Source: an uncultured Gemmiger sp. (GTDB taxonomy: Bacteria > Bacillota > Clostridia > Oscillospirales > Ruminococcaceae). From it: a DNA stretch of 64,000 nt. Below the pieces are notes generated by a model. It made no database searches. It saw only the letters and a program-made list of their open reading frames with translations, and was not told where the DNA came from. The translations under genes were made by a program, and so were the position numbers. This document shows positions 52,647-60,299 of the stretch, in pieces. Where the stretch lies: positions 1 to 64,000 of the forward strand of contig CAKSUQ010000008.1 of assembly GCA_934502625.1 (NCBI GenBank), given 5' to 3'. Within the stretch, counting starts at the first letter, position 1. Each line of letters starts with the position of its first letter.

Positions 52647-53651
52647 ATGACCATCAAAGATATTGCGCGGGAGTCCGGCTATGCGGTCGGTACCGTCTCG
52701 CGCGCCTTGAATAATGCACCCGGCGTAAGCGCCGAAACCCGGCAGAAGATATTGGAGGTCGTGAACCGCCACAATTACGAGCCGAACGCCAACGCCAAAC
52801 ACCTGAAGCAGCAGGCCAATGACGGCATTGCACTGATCGTGAAAGGCACCCAGAACATGCTGTTCGCCGATATTCTGGAGCAGCTGCAGCGGGTCATCGA
52901 GGAGAGCGGCTACGTTGCGACGGTCTACTACATCGACGAGGAAGCCAATGAGGTCGCGCAGGCACGGCGCATCTGTGCCGAGCGCAAGCCCTACGGCATC
53001 TTATTCCTTGGCTCGAACCTTGAATACTTCACCCCGGAGTTGGAAGCGCTGGGTATCCCGTGTCTGCTGCTGACAAACAGCGCGGCGTCCCTGCGTATCC
53101 ACAATCTGTCCAGCGTATCCGTCGACGATGCGGCGGCGTCGGACATGATGATCGAATATCTGTACAAAAAAGGCCACCGCCGCATCGGCATCATCGGCGG
53201 TCGGCCGAACCTGTCCCGCCCCAGTCTCGCCCGTCTGGCCGGCTGCCAGAGCGCTATGCTGCGCTTGGGTCTGCCCTTCGACATGGAAAAGCAGTACGCC
53301 TTCGCGCGGTTCTCGCTTTCCAGTGGGTATGAGGCGATGGAATATCTGCTGCAGCACAGCCCCGACATCACGGCGGTATTCGCGATGTCTGACCTGATGG
53401 CGCTCGGCGCGATCCGTGCGCTGCAGGATCACGGGCTGCGTGTGCCGCAGGATATTTCGGTCACGGGCTACGACGGTATCGCTTTGGGGCGGTACAGCGT
53501 GCCTAGGCTGACGACCATCCGGCAGGATATGGAGCAGTTGGCACAGCGCTCTGCGCGCATCCTGCTCCACGCCATCGAGACCCCCGGCAGTGCCGTGCAC
53601 GAGGTCGTCCCCTTCGATTTGACCGAAGGGGAGAGCGTACAGGCGATGTGA
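52647..53651 (+). CDS. LacI-family transcriptional regulator (second in the sugar operon)
   Basis: 334 residues. Helix-turn-helix MTIKDIARESGYAVGTVSRALNN, hinge NANAKHLK, then the effector domain. Its recognition helix (YAVGT) differs from that of the 47923 regulator (VSKTT), so the two probably read different operators or half-sites. AGAAAGAG lies upstream of ATG. Co-transcribed with the importer and malQ, giving feedback control. Confidence 0.9.
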   Translation: MTIKDIARESGYAVGTVSRALNNAPGVSAETRQKILEVVNRHNYEPNANAKHLKQQANDGIALIVKGTQNMLFADILEQLQRVIEESGYVATVYYIDEEANEVAQARRICAERKPYGILFLGSNLEYFTPELEALGIPCLLLTNSAASLRIHNLSSVSVDDAAASDMMIEYLYKKGHRRIGIIGGRPNLSRPSLARLAGCQSAMLRLGLPFDMEKQYAFARFSLSSGYEAMEYLLQHSPDITAVFAMSDLMALGAIRALQDHGLRVPQDISVTGYDGIALGRYSVPRLTTIRQDMEQLAQRSARILLHAIETPGSAVHEVVPFDLTEGESVQAM

Positions 53652-53701
53652 AGCGGGCAGGGCGCGTGAACCAAAGTTTCAAAAGAAAGAGGTTTTCTCT
53701 G

Positions 53702-55189
53702 ATGAGAGCAAGCGGCATCCTAATGCCCATTTCCAGCCTGCCCTCGCCCTACGGCATCGGTACCATGGGCGCGGCTGCCCGCAGCTTTGTGGATTTTCTG
53801 GCGAAGGCCGGGCAGGCGTACTGGCAAATTTTACCCATCTGCCCCACCAGCTATGGTGACAGCCCGTATCAGTCCTTCTCGACGTTCGCGGGCAACCCGT
53901 ACTTTATCGATCTGGACGAACTGGCAAAGCAGGGACTGCTTCTGCCGGAGGAATACCAGAACATCGACTGGGAGTGTACCCCCGACTGCATCAACTACGG
54001 CGCGATGTACGAAAAGCGCTACAAGGTGCTGCGCTGCGCCTGTGACCGCCTGCTGAAGAATCCCCCGGCGGAGTATAAGCGCTTTGTGCGCAACAACAGC
54101 TTCTGGCTGCCCGACTACGCGCTGTTCATGGCGCTGAAGGATGCCCACGGCGGCGCCTGCTGGCTGGAGTGGGAGGAACCGCTCCGCCGCCGTGACCCCG
54201 CCGCGCTGGAATCCGCTTTGATCCGGCACTGTGCGGATGTGGACTTCTGGCAGGCGGTGCAGTACCTGTTCTACAACCAGTGGAACAAACTGAAGGCTTA
54301 CGCCAACGGCAAGGGCGTACAGGTCATCGGCGATCTGCCCATCTACGTTGCGCTGGACAGCGTCGACGTGTGGAGCTGTCCGAAGGAGTTCCAGCTGGAC
54401 GAAAACCTGTACCCGACCGAGGTCGCCGGCTGCCCGCCGGACGGCTTCTCGGCCACCGGCCAGCTGTGGGGCAACCCGCTGTTTGACTGGGACGCCATGG
54501 CGAAGAACGGCTATGCGTGGTGGGTGCGGCGCATCAGGCACCTTAACAATATCTACGACGTCGTGCGCATCGACCATTTCCGCGGCTTCGCGGGATACTA
54601 CGCCATCCCCTACGGCGACAAGACCGCCGAGCATGGCCGCTGGCGCAAGGGTCCCGGCTACGCGCTGTTTGCAGCCATCAAGAAGAAGCTGGGCAGCCCG
54701 CGCATCATCGCGGAGGATCTGGGCTTCCTGACCGAGGACGTGAACAAGCTGCTGCGCGACTGCGGCTACCCCGGCATGAAGGTGCTGGAGTTCGCGTTTG
54801 ACAGCCGCGACGGCGGCGACTACCGCCCTCACAGCTACCCGGAGAACTGCATCGCCTACGTTGGCACCCACGACAACGAGCCGGTCAACGGCTGGATGGC
54901 GACGGCTGCCCCGGAGGACGTCGAGCGCGCGGTGCGTTACCTGAACCTGACAAAGCAGGAGGGGTACCACTGGGGCATGATGCGCGGCGTCTGGGCAAGC
55001 ACGGCCGACTTGGCAATCGTGCAGGCGCAGGACGTGCTGGGTCTGGGGCACGAGTCCCGGATGAACACCCCGTCCACCTTGGGCGGCAACTGGTGCTGGC
55101 GCGCCGAGCCGGGCGTCTTCCATGCACGTCTGGCGCGGAAGATGTACAGCCTGATGGAGCTGTACGGCCGCCTGCCGGAAAAGAAATAA
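53702..55189 (+). CDS. malQ: 4-alpha-glucanotransferase (amylomaltase)
   Basis: 495 residues from ATG 53702; the frame is open to 53648 but AAAGAGG (53685-53691) and the family start MRASGILMPISSLPSPYGIG point here. GH77 catalytic set: nucleophile Asp in VRIDHFRGF, acid/base Glu in IIAEDLGFLT, third Asp in YVGTHDNEPVNGW. It transfers alpha-1,4-glucan segments so that imported maltodextrins can be used by phosphorylase. Last gene of the sugar operon; a bidirectional terminator follows. Confidence 0.95.
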   Translation: MRASGILMPISSLPSPYGIGTMGAAARSFVDFLAKAGQAYWQILPICPTSYGDSPYQSFSTFAGNPYFIDLDELAKQGLLLPEEYQNIDWECTPDCINYGAMYEKRYKVLRCACDRLLKNPPAEYKRFVRNNSFWLPDYALFMALKDAHGGACWLEWEEPLRRRDPAALESALIRHCADVDFWQAVQYLFYNQWNKLKAYANGKGVQVIGDLPIYVALDSVDVWSCPKEFQLDENLYPTEVAGCPPDGFSATGQLWGNPLFDWDAMAKNGYAWWVRRIRHLNNIYDVVRIDHFRGFAGYYAIPYGDKTAEHGRWRKGPGYALFAAIKKKLGSPRIIAEDLGFLTEDVNKLLRDCGYPGMKVLEFAFDSRDGGDYRPHSYPENCIAYVGTHDNEPVNGWMATAAPEDVERAVRYLNLTKQEGYHWGMMRGVWASTADLAIVQAQDVLGLGHESRMNTPSTLGGNWCWRAEPGVFHARLARKMYSLMELYGRLPEKK

Positions 55190-55213
55190 GCCATCCACTA
55201 TCGTTCATAAACG

Positions 55214-55248
55214 AAAAAGCCCGCTGCATGTTTTGCAGCGGGCTTTTT
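55214..55248. terminator. Terminator after malQ
   Basis: AAAAAGCCCGCTGCA and TGCAGCGGGCTTTTT, 15-bp stem, 5-base loop; U-runs on both strands. Confidence 0.93.
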
Positions 55249-55268
55249 CGCTGGAAAGGGACAAGGTC

Positions 55269-55297
55269 TTGAAAAAAACGCCGACAGGCGGTACAAT
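55269..55297 (+). promoter_or_regulatory. Promoter of the RpiR-type regulator gene
   Basis: TTGAAA (55269-55274), 17-base spacer, TACAAT (55292-55297). Confidence 0.75.
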
Positions 55298-55366
55298 ATA
55301 AATAACTGCTTCGGCAAAGGAATCCTGTACACCCCGGCAAGACAACAGAGGAAAGGAGACCTCATC

Positions 55367-56212
55367 ATGGTGGAACAGAGCTTTTGGGAGATGCTGCGCG
55401 TCAGGCGCGACAGCTTGACGAAGTCAGGCATCATCGTCGCGGACTATCTGGCGCAGCACGCCGAGGACGCGCAATATCTGTCGATTTCGTCGTTGGCGAA
55501 GGCCTGCGGCGTGGCAGAAGCGACGATCTTCCGGTTCTGCCGCTCGCTGGGATTCGAAGGCTATAACGAGATGAAGATCGCGCTGGCAAAGGCCACGGCC
55601 ACTGCCATGCCGGTCCATCAAAAGCTGGAGCCGGGCGTCGACACCCAGACGCTGTGTACCCACGCCTACAACACGGCCGTAGACGCGCTGAGCGGCACCC
55701 GCGCGGCGCTTGACCCCGACGCCGTGGACAAGGCCGCCACACTGCTGCAGCGTGCGCGGCAGGTGTTCTGCTTCGGGCAGGGCGGCAGTCAGCTGCTGGC
55801 GGGGGACATCTGGTCGCGCTTTGCGACGATCTCGACCAAGTTCCGCACGGCGGGCGACAGCCATATGCAGGTCATCGCAGCCAGCCTGATGGGGCCGGAG
55901 GACGTCGTGATCTTTGTGTCGTACTCCGGCTCGACGCGGGACATGATGGACACGCTGCACCTCGCCAAAGAAAACGGCGCGAAGGTCATCCTCATCACCC
56001 ACTACGACGACGCCCCCGGCACGGCGCTGGCCGACGTGGTGCTGCTTTGCGGCGCGAAGGAGAACCCGCTGGACTCCGGCAGTATGCCGGTCAAGCTGGC
56101 GGTGCTTTTCGTGGCGAACGTGCTGGTGCTGCGCTACACGCTTGACAATCAGGAACTGACCGCCCTGTCCCTCTCCCGCACAAGTCACGCACTGGGGAGT
56201 AAGTTGATGTAA
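55367..56212 (+). CDS. RpiR/MurR-family transcriptional regulator with SIS domain
   Basis: 281 residues. N-terminal helix-turn-helix (SISSLAKACGVAEATIFRFCRSLGF), C-terminal sugar-phosphate isomerase (SIS) domain from about 125 (VFCFGQGGSQLLAGDIW; VVIFVSYSGSTRDMMDTLHLA). Such proteins sense a phosphosugar. AAAGGAGA precedes ATG. Isolated between two terminators, so its targets are not evident; the maltodextrin operon upstream is one possibility. Confidence 0.9.
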   Translation: MVEQSFWEMLRVRRDSLTKSGIIVADYLAQHAEDAQYLSISSLAKACGVAEATIFRFCRSLGFEGYNEMKIALAKATATAMPVHQKLEPGVDTQTLCTHAYNTAVDALSGTRAALDPDAVDKAATLLQRARQVFCFGQGGSQLLAGDIWSRFATISTKFRTAGDSHMQVIAASLMGPEDVVIFVSYSGSTRDMMDTLHLAKENGAKVILITHYDDAPGTALADVVLLCGAKENPLDSGSMPVKLAVLFVANVLVLRYTLDNQELTALSLSRTSHALGSKLM

Positions 56213-56278
56213 AGGGGGGGGGACGCTGCCGGGGAAGATAAATCCCTCCCGTGGGCGTTTCCGGCATCGCAACGCAAA

Positions 56279-56312
56279 AACCCTCGCCCCCAAACACGGG
56301 GGCGAGGGTTTT
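56279..56312 (+). terminator. Terminator after the RpiR gene
   Basis: CCCTCGCCCCC pairs with GGGGGCGAGGG, then TTTTG. Confidence 0.85.
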
Positions 56313-56420
56313 GTGCGTAGGGGCTTACTGGCACATCACCCACCCTTCAAACCTCGCGGACATCCCGGCGTAGACGTCGGGCACGGCAGGCCAGCCCCGC
56401 CATACTTGGAATACAAAAAC

Positions 56421-56459
56421 AAAAAAACGAGACGGCCACTGCCCCGTCTCGTTTTTTTT
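56421..56459. terminator. Bidirectional terminator in the 56.3-56.8 kb gap
   Basis: AAAAAACGAGACGG, 8-base loop, CCGTCTCGTTTTTT. The rest of this 560-base gap holds the RpiR terminator, the candidate small RNA and the ilvE terminator. Confidence 0.85.
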
Positions 56460-56600
56460 AAAAAGAAGGAGAAAAACAGAACGTCTCGCCGGCGCCTGCA
56501 TGCGAACGGAACCACCCCTCTACAAGTGATACCCTCCCTACGGATACGGCAGGGCGCTCTGGTATTCTTCCTCTTTATCTCGGAAGATCTTCGCTTTCGA
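56421..56600 (-). ncRNA. Candidate structured small RNA
   Basis: On the minus strand a TATAAT (56610-56605, weak -35) leads into about 140-175 bases without an open frame. CGCCCTGC and GCAGGCG segments could pair, ATACC pairs with GGTAT, and the RNA could end at a U-rich stretch near 56477-56458 or at the AAACGAGACGG/CCGTCTCGTTT terminator at 56421-56459. No known family was recognised; end pairing is loosely 6S-like. Offered as a candidate only. Confidence 0.3.
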
Positions 56601-56714
56601 CGCTATTATAATACACTTTTCTTGTCGAATTTGCAAGGGGGGCGCTTGTACAATGTGCTGTAAAATGCATGTATAATTTTGTGCAATATGTACAGCCGGC
56701 CACGGAAAATCATA

Positions 56715-56750
56715 CAAAAAGCGCCCGGAACGTCTAAACGCTCCGGGCGC
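56715..56750 (-). terminator. Terminator of ilvE
   Basis: On the minus strand GCGCCCGGAGCGT pairs with ACGTTCCGGGCGC and is followed by TTTTTG. Confidence 0.9.
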
Positions 56751-56778
56751 AAGAAAGATGCTATTTACCGGGGAAAAA

Positions 56779-57849
56779 TTATTCCACGGGGACAATCCAG
56801 CCCTTCGTGTCGGGCAGCTTGCCCCACTGGATGCCGGTCAGGGTGTCGTACAGCTTCTGAGTCAGCTCACCGATCTTGCCGCCGCTGATGTGGGCGACCT
56901 TGCCCTCCCAGTCAAGCTCCTTGACGGGGGAGACGACGGCGGCCGTGCCGGTGCCGAAGACTTCCTCCAGCTTGCCTTCGTCGGCAGCCTTCATGATGTC
57001 GGCGATGGCAACGCGCTCCTCGTGCACCTTGTAGCCCCAGTCCTTCAGCAGCTCGATGATGCTGCGGCGGGTGACACCGGGCAGGACCGTGCCCACGCAG
57101 GGTGCGGTGTAGATCTCGCCGTCGATCTTGAACATGATATTCATGGAGCCGACTTCCTCGACGTACTTCTTCTCGACGCCGTCCAGCCACAGAACCTGCG
57201 AGAAGCCGCGCTCCTCCGCCAGCTCACCGGCCTTGATGGAGGCCGCGTAGTTGCCGCCGCACTTCGTGAAGCCGGTCAGGCCGGGCGCTGCGCGGATGTA
57301 CTGATCTTCAACGTAGATGCGGACGGGGTCAAGACCCTCAGCATAGTAGGCACCGGACGGAGCCGCGATGACGGCGAAGCGGTAATGCTTGGCGGCGTGG
57401 ACGCCAAGACCGACGTCGGTCGCGATGCAGAACGGGCGGATGTACAGAGACGCGCCGTCAGAATGCGGAACCCAGTCGCGGTCGACGTCGACCAGCGCCT
57501 TGACAGCCTGCACGAAATCCTCCGGCGGGATCGGGGGCATGCCCAGACGATCTGCGGAATCATTGAAACGGTTGGCGTTGCACTCCGGGCGGAACAGCTG
57601 GATCTTGCCCTCGGCGGTGCGGTAGGCCTTCATGCCCTCGAAAATTTCTTGGGCATAGTGGAACACGGTGGTGGCGGGATCCATCTCCCAGCAGCCATAG
57701 GGGACGATGCGGGCGTCATGCCAGCCCTCGCCTGCGGTGTAGTCCATCACGAACATATGGTCGCTGAAGATCTTGCCAAAGCCCAGCTTCGACTCGTCCT
57801 GCGGTTTCTGTTTCGGATGCTCGGTTTTCACGATTTTAATGTCCAACAT
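56779..57849 (-). CDS. ilvE: Branched-chain amino acid aminotransferase
   Basis: 356 residues from ATG 57849; the GTG three codons earlier touches the AAAGGGAGAG and is rejected. Fold-type IV PLP enzyme: RIVPYGCWEMDPATTVFHYAQEIFEG, PLP lysine Lys196 in GLTGFTKCGGNYAAS, EEVGSMNIMF and VFGTGTAAVVSPV. Interconverts Val, Leu, Ile and their keto acids with glutamate. It has its own promoter and terminator. The gene is typical in length. Confidence 0.95.
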   Translation of the reverse strand: MLDIKIVKTEHPKQKPQDESKLGFGKIFSDHMFVMDYTAGEGWHDARIVPYGCWEMDPATTVFHYAQEIFEGMKAYRTAEGKIQLFRPECNANRFNDSADRLGMPPIPPEDFVQAVKALVDVDRDWVPHSDGASLYIRPFCIATDVGLGVHAAKHYRFAVIAAPSGAYYAEGLDPVRIYVEDQYIRAAPGLTGFTKCGGNYAASIKAGELAEERGFSQVLWLDGVEKKYVEEVGSMNIMFKIDGEIYTAPCVGTVLPGVTRRSIIELLKDWGYKVHEERVAIADIMKAADEGKLEEVFGTGTAAVVSPVKELDWEGKVAHISGGKIGELTQKLYDTLTGIQWGKLPDTKGWIVPVE

Positions 57850-57915
57850 TTTTCGCACTCTCCCTTTATATTCAAGCGCGCTGCCGCACAGCAGACGCGG
57901 GTGATGATTAGTTTT

Positions 57916-57944
57916 ATTATAGCGCTGCCGGGCGGCAAATACAA
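57916..57944 (-). promoter_or_regulatory. Promoter of ilvE
   Basis: Minus strand: TTGTAT (57944-57939), 17-base spacer, TATAAT (57921-57916). Confidence 0.8.
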
Positions 57945-57995
57945 CCCCCTATTTACAATTTGTCTATTTTGTGTTGCAAAAAATGCAAGGGATAC

Positions 57996-58181
57996 TTTTC
58001 CACCGCTTTCCACATTTTCCACGGTCGAATTGTGGAAAACCGACGGCAATAAAACAATCACCTGCGTGCTTTTTTGCAGTTTTCCGCTTTTGCACCGGGA
58101 AAACGGATGCGGTTTTCCACGGATTCCACAGGGTTTTCAACATTTCCACGGTGGATAACCGCTATACACGGTGGATAACCG
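57996..58181. other. Cluster of DnaA-box-like 9-mers upstream of ilvE
   Basis: Nine sites within 186 bases resemble the DnaA box TTATCCACA: TTTTCCACC 57996, CTTTCCACA 58006, TTTTCCACG 58015, TTTTCCACA (minus, 58039-58031), TTTTCCACG 58113, GATTCCACA 58122, ATTTCCACG 58142, and TTATCCACC on the minus strand at 58158-58150 and 58178-58170. The last two sit in exact CACGGTGGATAACCG repeats 20 bases apart. The 57.9-58.27 kb gap has no gene. Confidence 0.55.
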
Positions 58182-58266
58182 GCGGGAAATATACGCATTG
58201 TGAACGTTGTGTGAACAGAAAAAAGCGACCGCCCGCAGAAGGGCAGCCGCCAGAAATTTTAGCAAA

Positions 58267-59439
58267 TCAGAAATCGCGTCGGCGCAGGAAGAACATCACA
58301 AGGCTGAACACCAGCAGGAAGGCCGCCAGCCCCGCCAGAATCAGCAGCACAAGCTGGAAGACCTGCACGTTGAAGCTGTTCTGCAGCGTCTCGGTCGCGC
58401 CGGAAATGACGCTGGACGAGCTGTTGACAGCGGATTCGGCACCGCTGGCGGCTGCGTCTGCGGCGGCCAGCGCCGCCTGTGCGGCGTCGGTGTCGCCCAG
58501 CGCGGTCAGTGCGTCGGACAGCGCCTGCCCGCCCATCGCGACAAGGCGGTCGTTTGTCTCGCTCTTGATCTTCTCGTGGTTGACTGTGTTGGCCAGATAC
58601 TCAGCCAGCAGGTCGGTCGCGCCGCGCACGGCGGGGGCATAGTCGTCCTTGATCTTCCAGCCGTCGCTCGACCACATGCCGTTCATGTAGAGCAGCAGCT
58701 GCATGCCGGAGTCCTCCAGCAGTGCGTTGTAGACGGCGTCGCCAAAGCTGGCGTCGGCGGTGTCCACTGTGCCGAAGCTCAGCGAGATGAAGCGGCTGGC
58801 GCGGTCGTAGTCGGTCAGGTTCGCGTAGTAGCTGCGCAGCGCCTCGGCGAGGTCGGTGTCCTTCGTGACCTGCGAGCCGACGACGACCGAGTCGAGGTCG
58901 GCGTGGAGATCCTGATCGCCGAATTTGCTCAGCGTCCCGTCGTCATCGATGTTGAAGGTGGCGCGCATCGCCTCGGCGTACCCGGCGGCGTCGCTGGCCT
59001 GCCCGTAATATTGCTGCGCCAGCTCCTGACAGTCGCCGCCCCAGCTGCCGGTGATGGGCAGCCCGTTGTAGACGAGGTTCAGCGACGCGAGCAGGTGGCC
59101 GAAGTCGACGTTCTCGCCGTTGGGCAGCGCGACGGTCGTCACGTCCTGCAGCGCGGCCACATCGGGGTCGCTGCTGTTGACATAGGCCTCAAATTCCGGG
59201 TCGCGGGTGCCGGCGATCAGCTGCCAGATCGTTGTGTTGTAGCTGCCTACGCGGGTGTAGGCCAGCGTCAGCTCAATGGGGTCGGGCGTGTCGCTCTGGC
59301 TGGCGGAAAACTCCCGCGCCAGCGCCTGCAGGCGGGACAGCCGGTCGATGGTGGTGTCGTAATCGTCGGCGTGGACGGGCAGCGCCGCGCCGCAAAAGAC
59401 CGCCAGCAGCACAACAAGCATAGCCAGCAGCCGGGGCAT
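58267..59439 (-). CDS. Unidentified exported protein with C-terminal membrane anchor
   Basis: Not recognised as a known family. From ATG 59439 it has 390 residues: signal peptide LLAMLVVLLAVFCGAALPVHA, a long acidic extracytoplasmic region with a Trp-Gly-Gly-Asp-Cys segment (SWGGDCQELAQQYYG), an Ala/Ser-rich stretch (DTDAAQAALAAADAAASGAE), then one membrane helix and FFLRRRDF tail. The only strong ribosome sequence (CCGGAGGTG) stands 3 bases before an in-frame TTG at 59466, so the start could be there. It has its own promoter and a folded leader. Lying between ilvE and exopolysaccharide genes, a cell-envelope role is plausible. Confidence 0.6.
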   Translation of the reverse strand: MPRLLAMLVVLLAVFCGAALPVHADDYDTTIDRLSRLQALAREFSASQSDTPDPIELTLAYTRVGSYNTTIWQLIAGTRDPEFEAYVNSSDPDVAALQDVTTVALPNGENVDFGHLLASLNLVYNGLPITGSWGGDCQELAQQYYGQASDAAGYAEAMRATFNIDDDGTLSKFGDQDLHADLDSVVVGSQVTKDTDLAEALRSYYANLTDYDRASRFISLSFGTVDTADASFGDAVYNALLEDSGMQLLLYMNGMWSSDGWKIKDDYAPAVRGATDLLAEYLANTVNHEKIKSETNDRLVAMGGQALSDALTALGDTDAAQAALAAADAAASGAESAVNSSSSVISGATETLQNSFNVQVFQLVLLILAGLAAFLLVFSLVMFFLRRRDF

Positions 59440-59486
59440 ACGGTTCGGGATGGAATTCGTAGTCAAACACCTCCGGGTAGTACACG

Positions 59487-59524
59487 GCAAAGCCGGGGCA
59501 TACGCTTTGCGACCCATGCCCCGG
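59487..59524 (-). promoter_or_regulatory. Leader with two mutually exclusive hairpins
   Basis: CCGGGGCAT/ATGCCCCGG (59524-59516 with 59501-59493) and GCAAAGC/GCTTTGC (59510-59504 with 59493-59487) share bases and cannot form together; both precede the ribosome sequence CCGGAGG. This is a switch-like arrangement, with no known riboswitch matched. Confidence 0.4.
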
Positions 59525-59558
59525 TCAAAGACAGATTTGTTACCGTTTTGTATTTTTT

Positions 59559-59588
59559 AGTATACCACATTGCGGGGGTGTTTGTCAC
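59559..59588 (-). promoter_or_regulatory. Promoter of the exported protein gene
   Basis: Minus strand: GTGACA (59588-59583), 18-base spacer, TATACT (59564-59559). Confidence 0.65.
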
Positions 59589-59617
59589 CTGTTTTTTTGG
59601 AATGTAGTATTTGAACA

Positions 59618-59641
59618 GAAAAAGCCCCTCCGAGGAGGGGC
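59618..59641 (-). terminator. Terminator of the exopolysaccharide operon
   Basis: Minus strand GCCCCTCCTCGGAGGGGC followed by TTTTTC. Confidence 0.9.
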
Positions 59642-59654
59642 GAAAGAGGTTGGA

Positions 59655-60299
59655 TCAGGCGTCGCAGTTGTTCAGCACCGCGCCGAGCAGCGTGGCGTTG
59701 ACGCTTTCGAGCTTTTCCTTGCACTTGCGGGCGCTGTCCAAACGGGTGGCATCGGCGGCCAGCAGCAGCACGGTGCCATCGACGCGCTGGCTCAGCACGA
59801 CCGCGTCAGTGTAGTCGGCCACATTGGGCGCAGTGAAAAGGATGTAGCCGAAGCGGCCGCGCAGTTCGGCGAGCAGCGCGGCGGCCTTTTTGCCGGCAAA
59901 CAGCTCGGCCGGGTCGGTGCAGGCGGTGCCGCAAGGCAGCACAGTCAAGTCATCGACCTTGCCGGGGACGAAGGCGTCCTCAATCTGGCAGGCGCTGCGC
60001 AGCAGGTCGGACAGACCGACATGGTCAGCGACGTTCAGAGATTTCGTCAGTGCGCCGTCGCGCAGATCGGCGTCGACGAGCAGAACTTTGCGCTCGGCAC
60101 AGGCCATCGTGAGCGCGAGGTTCTCGGAGAAGACAGCGGAGTCAGCATCCTTCTCCGGGCTGGCGAGCAGAACCGCGCGGCAGTCCTTCTCGCTGGCGTA
60201 GAACGCCAGATTCGTGCGCAGGGAACGGTATGCCTCCGCGGCGGCGGAGTGGTTGTCCTTCGTCATACGGAAGGTAGATTTCTTTTTCGTATCAAACAT
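59655..60299 (-). CDS. CpsD/CapB-like tyrosine-kinase homologue lacking ATP-binding residues
   Basis: 214 residues. EAYRSLRTNLAF at the N-terminus and the Walker A' motif KVLLVDADLRDG (71-82) place it in the BY-kinase family. The Walker A loop, usually GEGKS/T, reads ASPEKDADSA (46-55), and the Walker B aspartate position reads ILFTAPNV (Phe155). No tyrosine cluster is present at the C-terminus (NNCDA). It therefore looks like a pseudokinase that may still bind CpsC and influence polymer length. It overlaps cpsC by 8 bases; RBS is GCAAAGGAGG. Confidence 0.8.
   Translation of the reverse strand: MFDTKKKSTFRMTKDNHSAAAEAYRSLRTNLAFYASEKDCRAVLLASPEKDADSAVFSENLALTMACAERKVLLVDADLRDGALTKSLNVADHVGLSDLLRSACQIEDAFVPGKVDDLTVLPCGTACTDPAELFAGKKAAALLAELRGRFGYILFTAPNVADYTDAVVLSQRVDGTVLLLAADATRLDSARKCKEKLESVNATLLGAVLNNCDA

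Noticed and set aside
56326..56418. Minus-strand open stretch ending in GMSARFEGWVMCQ
   Set aside because: It could be the tail of a lost gene, but it has no start or ribosome site and no family was recognised.
57996..58181. Chromosomal origin oriC
   Set aside because: DnaA-box-like sites are dense, but dnaA, dnaN, recF and rpmH are absent, and no clear A/T-rich unwinding element adjoins them. Reported as a box cluster instead.
59466..59552. c-di-GMP-I (GEMM) riboswitch suggested by GTCGCAAAGC in the leader of the exported protein
   Set aside because: The GEMM core needs a preceding hairpin with GGCAAACC and a following tetraloop-receptor stem; neither is present. Kept only as an unassigned structured leader.
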